Origin: Nocardiopsis quinghaiensis
GTDB taxonomy: Bacteria; Actinomycetota; Actinomycetes; Streptosporangiales; Streptosporangiaceae
Direction: 5' to 3'
Length of the DNA: 64,000 nucleotides
NCBI RefSeq assembly: GCF_008638365.1
Contig: NZ_VWVU01000016.1
Coordinates: 1 to 64,000 of the forward strand
In this document: positions 62,343 to 64,000 of the stretch, piece after piece
How positions within the stretch are numbered: the first letter of the stretch is position 1
How the letters are laid out: the number at the start of each line of letters is the position of its first letter
Translations under genes and position numbers: made by a program
The notes under the pieces: model-generated
What the model saw: only the letters and a program-made list of their open reading frames with translations
What the model was told of the DNA's origin: nothing
The model's database searches: none

Positions 62343-63167
62343 GTGACCGACACAGCCGCCGAGGCGTCCGCGAGCGGGGCCGAGACCTCGCACTACCTCT
62401 TCGACAACCACAGCGAGCACGCCCTCGACCAGCACCGCTTCCTGGCGGCCGCCTACGACCCGATGACCACCGAACGCCTGGAGCAGACCGGGGTCGGGCC
62501 GGGGTGGAACTGCCTGGAGGTGGGCGCCGGGGGCGGCAGCGTCGCGCTCTGGCTGGCCCGTCGGGTCGCCCCGACCGGGAGCGTGCTGGCCACCGACGTC
62601 AAACCCGAGCGGATCCCGGACACCCCGGGGCTGGAGGTCGCCCGGCACGACATCGTCCGCGACCCGCTACCCGAAGCGGCCTTCGACCTCATCCACTCCC
62701 GTCTGGTGCTGCTGCACCTTCCGGAGCGCATCGCGGTCCTGGACCGCCTGGTGCGCGCGCTCAAACCCGGCGGGGTACTCCAGCTCGACGAGTTCGACAT
62801 CACCTACGGTCCGGGGCTGCTCATGCCCGACGCCGCGTCCCAGAAGCTCTACGAGGAGTTCCAGGAGGCCAAGACCAGGCTGATGATCCACGCCGGGGCC
62901 GACCCGGCCTGGGGGCGCAACGCCGCCGAGGCGATGCGCCGCGCGGGTCTGGTGGGCGTCGACCCCCGGCCCCGGCTGGAGCTGTGGGACGCCGACTCGC
63001 CGGGGGCGCACCTGGTCGCGCACCACACCCGCCACCTGCGTGAGGCGTTCCTGCGCGAGGGGATGACCGACCGCGAGCTCGCCGACGTGCGCGCCCTGCT
63101 GGCCGATCCGTCCTTCCGGGCCTGCTCCTGCGCGGTCTACTCGGTCCAGGGCCGCCGTCCGACCTGA
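62343..63167 (+). CDS. SAM-dependent methyltransferase (cluster)
   Basis: 274 residues. Class I motif EVGAGGGSVALWLARRV (59-75), acidic end of strand 2 ATDVKPERI, and IVRDPLPEAAFDLIHSRLVLLHL, typical of O-, N- or C-methyltransferases of secondary metabolism. GTG at 62343 with AAGGAGG 5 nt upstream, the only gene in the second operon with a strong new ribosome site; 29-bp gap to ligase 2. Last intact gene of the cluster. Confidence 0.92.
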   Translation: MTDTAAEASASGAETSHYLFDNHSEHALDQHRFLAAAYDPMTTERLEQTGVGPGWNCLEVGAGGGSVALWLARRVAPTGSVLATDVKPERIPDTPGLEVARHDIVRDPLPEAAFDLIHSRLVLLHLPERIAVLDRLVRALKPGGVLQLDEFDITYGPGLLMPDAASQKLYEEFQEAKTRLMIHAGADPAWGRNAAEAMRRAGLVGVDPRPRLELWDADSPGAHLVAHHTRHLREAFLREGMTDRELADVRALLADPSFRACSCAVYSVQGRRPT

Positions 63168-63269
63168 GGTCCCGAGGCCCGGACGGGAGGGCCCGTGGGA
63201 TGCCCGCCGTTCGTCGGTGGTGCCCGCTAGGTGCGGGGCACAGGGTGCTTTCGTGAAGAGGTGGGGACC

Positions 63270-63401
63270 GTGGGCCGGACCGAACCGCGCAAGGACCAGG
63301 GAAGCAGGACCGTCCGGGCGCCCGCGTCGGCGGTCTACGCGGCGATGACCGACCCGGACGCCCTCGCGGCCTGGTTGCCGCCGGAGGGCATGACCGGCTG
63401 A
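63270..63401 (+). pseudogene. Truncated SRPBCC/AHSA1-type gene (N-terminus only)
   Basis: From GTG 63270 the frame gives VGRTEPRKDQGSRTVRAPAS, then AVYAAMTDPDALAAWLPPEGMTG and a stop after 43 residues. This is the N-terminal strand/helix of AHSA1-like START-fold proteins, which are ~140-160 residues. The missing part has been lost; the TetR gene end lies 4 bp downstream. It is probably not functional. Confidence 0.65.
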
Positions 63402-63405
63402 ACGG

Positions 63406-64000
63406 TCACGCTCCGGAGGGACCGCCCGGCCCGTCGAGGATCCTCTCCAGGCCGTCGAGGATCAGGTCCAGGCCGGACGCGAACTCGTTCGCGTAGGCGT
63501 AGTCCGGGCGCAGGGCGTGGTCGGTGATCATCTCGGTCAGGTGCGGGTACCGGTCGGCCGGGAACTGCTGGCGGATCGTGCCCGCCACGTCCTCCAGTTC
63601 CTCGGGCGTGTCGAAGGGCAGGCTCGACTCCTGGAGGACGAACCCGTAGACGTAGCTGTCCAGGGTCGAGAACGCCTGGGCGGCCATCGCGATCGAGAAC
63701 CCCGCCCCGCGCAGGCACCCGATCACCCAGTCGTGGTGCCGCAGCGTCGCCGGTCCGGGGGCGCGCCGCGAATCCATCAGGCCCAGCGCCCAGGTGTGTC
63801 GGGAGAGCACCGAGCGGGCGGAGGACGCGCGCCGACGCATGGCGCTCCTCCAGTCGGCCGCGTCCCGGGGCAGGTCGATCTCGGCGAAGACCAGGTCGAC
63901 GATCCCGTCCAGGATCTCGTCCTTGTTGGCCACGTGGTGGTACAGCGACATCGCCTCGACCCCCAGATGCTCGGCGACCTTGCGCATGCTCACCGAGGCC
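63406..64000 (-). CDS. TetR-family regulator (TetR_C class), cut by window edge
   Basis: At least 198 codons are visible; the start is beyond 64000. End of the helix-turn-helix (ASVSMRKVAEHLGVEAMSLYHHVANKDEILDGIVD) and a C-terminal ligand domain with HTWALGLMDSRR, HHDWVIGCLRGAGFS, YVYGFVLQESSL, the TetR_C type seen in drug-efflux regulators. It faces the cluster convergently; it could be the cluster regulator or belong to the next locus. Complete domain C-terminus ends at TGA 63406-63408. Confidence 0.88.
   Translation of the reverse strand, partial: ASVSMRKVAEHLGVEAMSLYHHVANKDEILDGIVDLVFAEIDLPRDAADWRSAMRRRASSARSVLSRHTWALGLMDSRRAPGPATLRHHDWVIGCLRGAGFSIAMAAQAFSTLDSYVYGFVLQESSLPFDTPEELEDVAGTIRQQFPADRYPHLTEMITDHALRPDYAYANEFASGLDLILDGLERILDGPGGPSGA

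Overview
The window looks like chromosome from a high-GC Gram-positive actinomycete. Evidence: very high GC with strong third-position GC bias, frequent GTG starts, many TANNNT -10 boxes directly in front of start codons (leaderless transcripts), and actinobacterial families (RamB, dodecin, SpoIIE-type phosphatase, LCP protein, 6C-like RNA, ThyX). A Nocardiopsaceae-type host (Nocardiopsis or a relative) is my best guess from protein flavour; no rRNA or other taxonomic marker is present.

Layout. 0-3.5 kb: end of an IS30-type element beside a large NACHT NTPase (probable anti-phage STAND protein). 3.5-13.7 kb: housekeeping and accessory genes: uracil-DNA glycosylase, a GH15 glucoamylase/trehalase-like enzyme, a divergent YczE membrane protein / MocR regulator pair, a lipase-like hydrolase, then molybdenum cofactor genes (moaA and mobA) with a decayed rtcB between them. 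13.9-14.7 kb: small zinc-finger-like gene, a 6C-like small RNA with its own promoter, and dodecin. 15-24.6 kb: M15-like peptidase, a polytopic membrane protein, LCP cell-wall ligase, double Lrp regulator, RraA-like protein, GntR regulator diverging from a CynX-type MFS transporter, CPBP protease and two paralogous mini-lipoproteins. 24.8-29.2 kb: glyoxylate-shunt isocitrate lyase divergent from its likely regulator RamB, then an acyl-CoA dehydrogenase behind a perfect TetR-type operator. 29-40.7 kb: PAS-GAF-PP2C phosphatase, channel-like protein, hotdog-like protein, TetR, a MerR-aldo/keto reductase operon, a long proline/glutamate-rich membrane protein, and a HelD/HelR-like RNA polymerase recycling helicase. 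40.9-44.8 kb: a trp leader-peptide attenuator in front of a fused TrpE-TrpG, a 46-aa membrane peptide, and thyX.

44.9-64 kb: an array of CACCTGT motifs and AT-rich DNA precedes a secreted peptide gene and then a long same-strand block that I read as an uncharacterised specialised-metabolite gene cluster without PKS or NRPS genes. It has two tightly coupled operons: (i) Gfo/Idh dehydrogenase, sugar-isomerase-like TIM barrel, M20 hydrolase, Ldh2-type dehydrogenase, second Gfo/Idh and a small conserved protein; (ii) after an EF-hand gene and a 161-bp MITE-like insertion, two DegT aminotransferases, a UbiA prenyltransferase, an FAD amine-oxidase-type enzyme, two adenylate-forming ligases flanking an unusual double class III CoA-transferase, and a methyltransferase. 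Most junctions are 4-bp ATGA/GTGA overlaps. The cluster is followed by a truncated SRPBCC gene and a TetR regulator that runs off the window. The architecture suggests an amino-sugar or amino-cyclitol unit that is prenylated, oxidised, activated and methylated; the product is unknown.

No rRNA, tRNA or CRISPR array was recognised.
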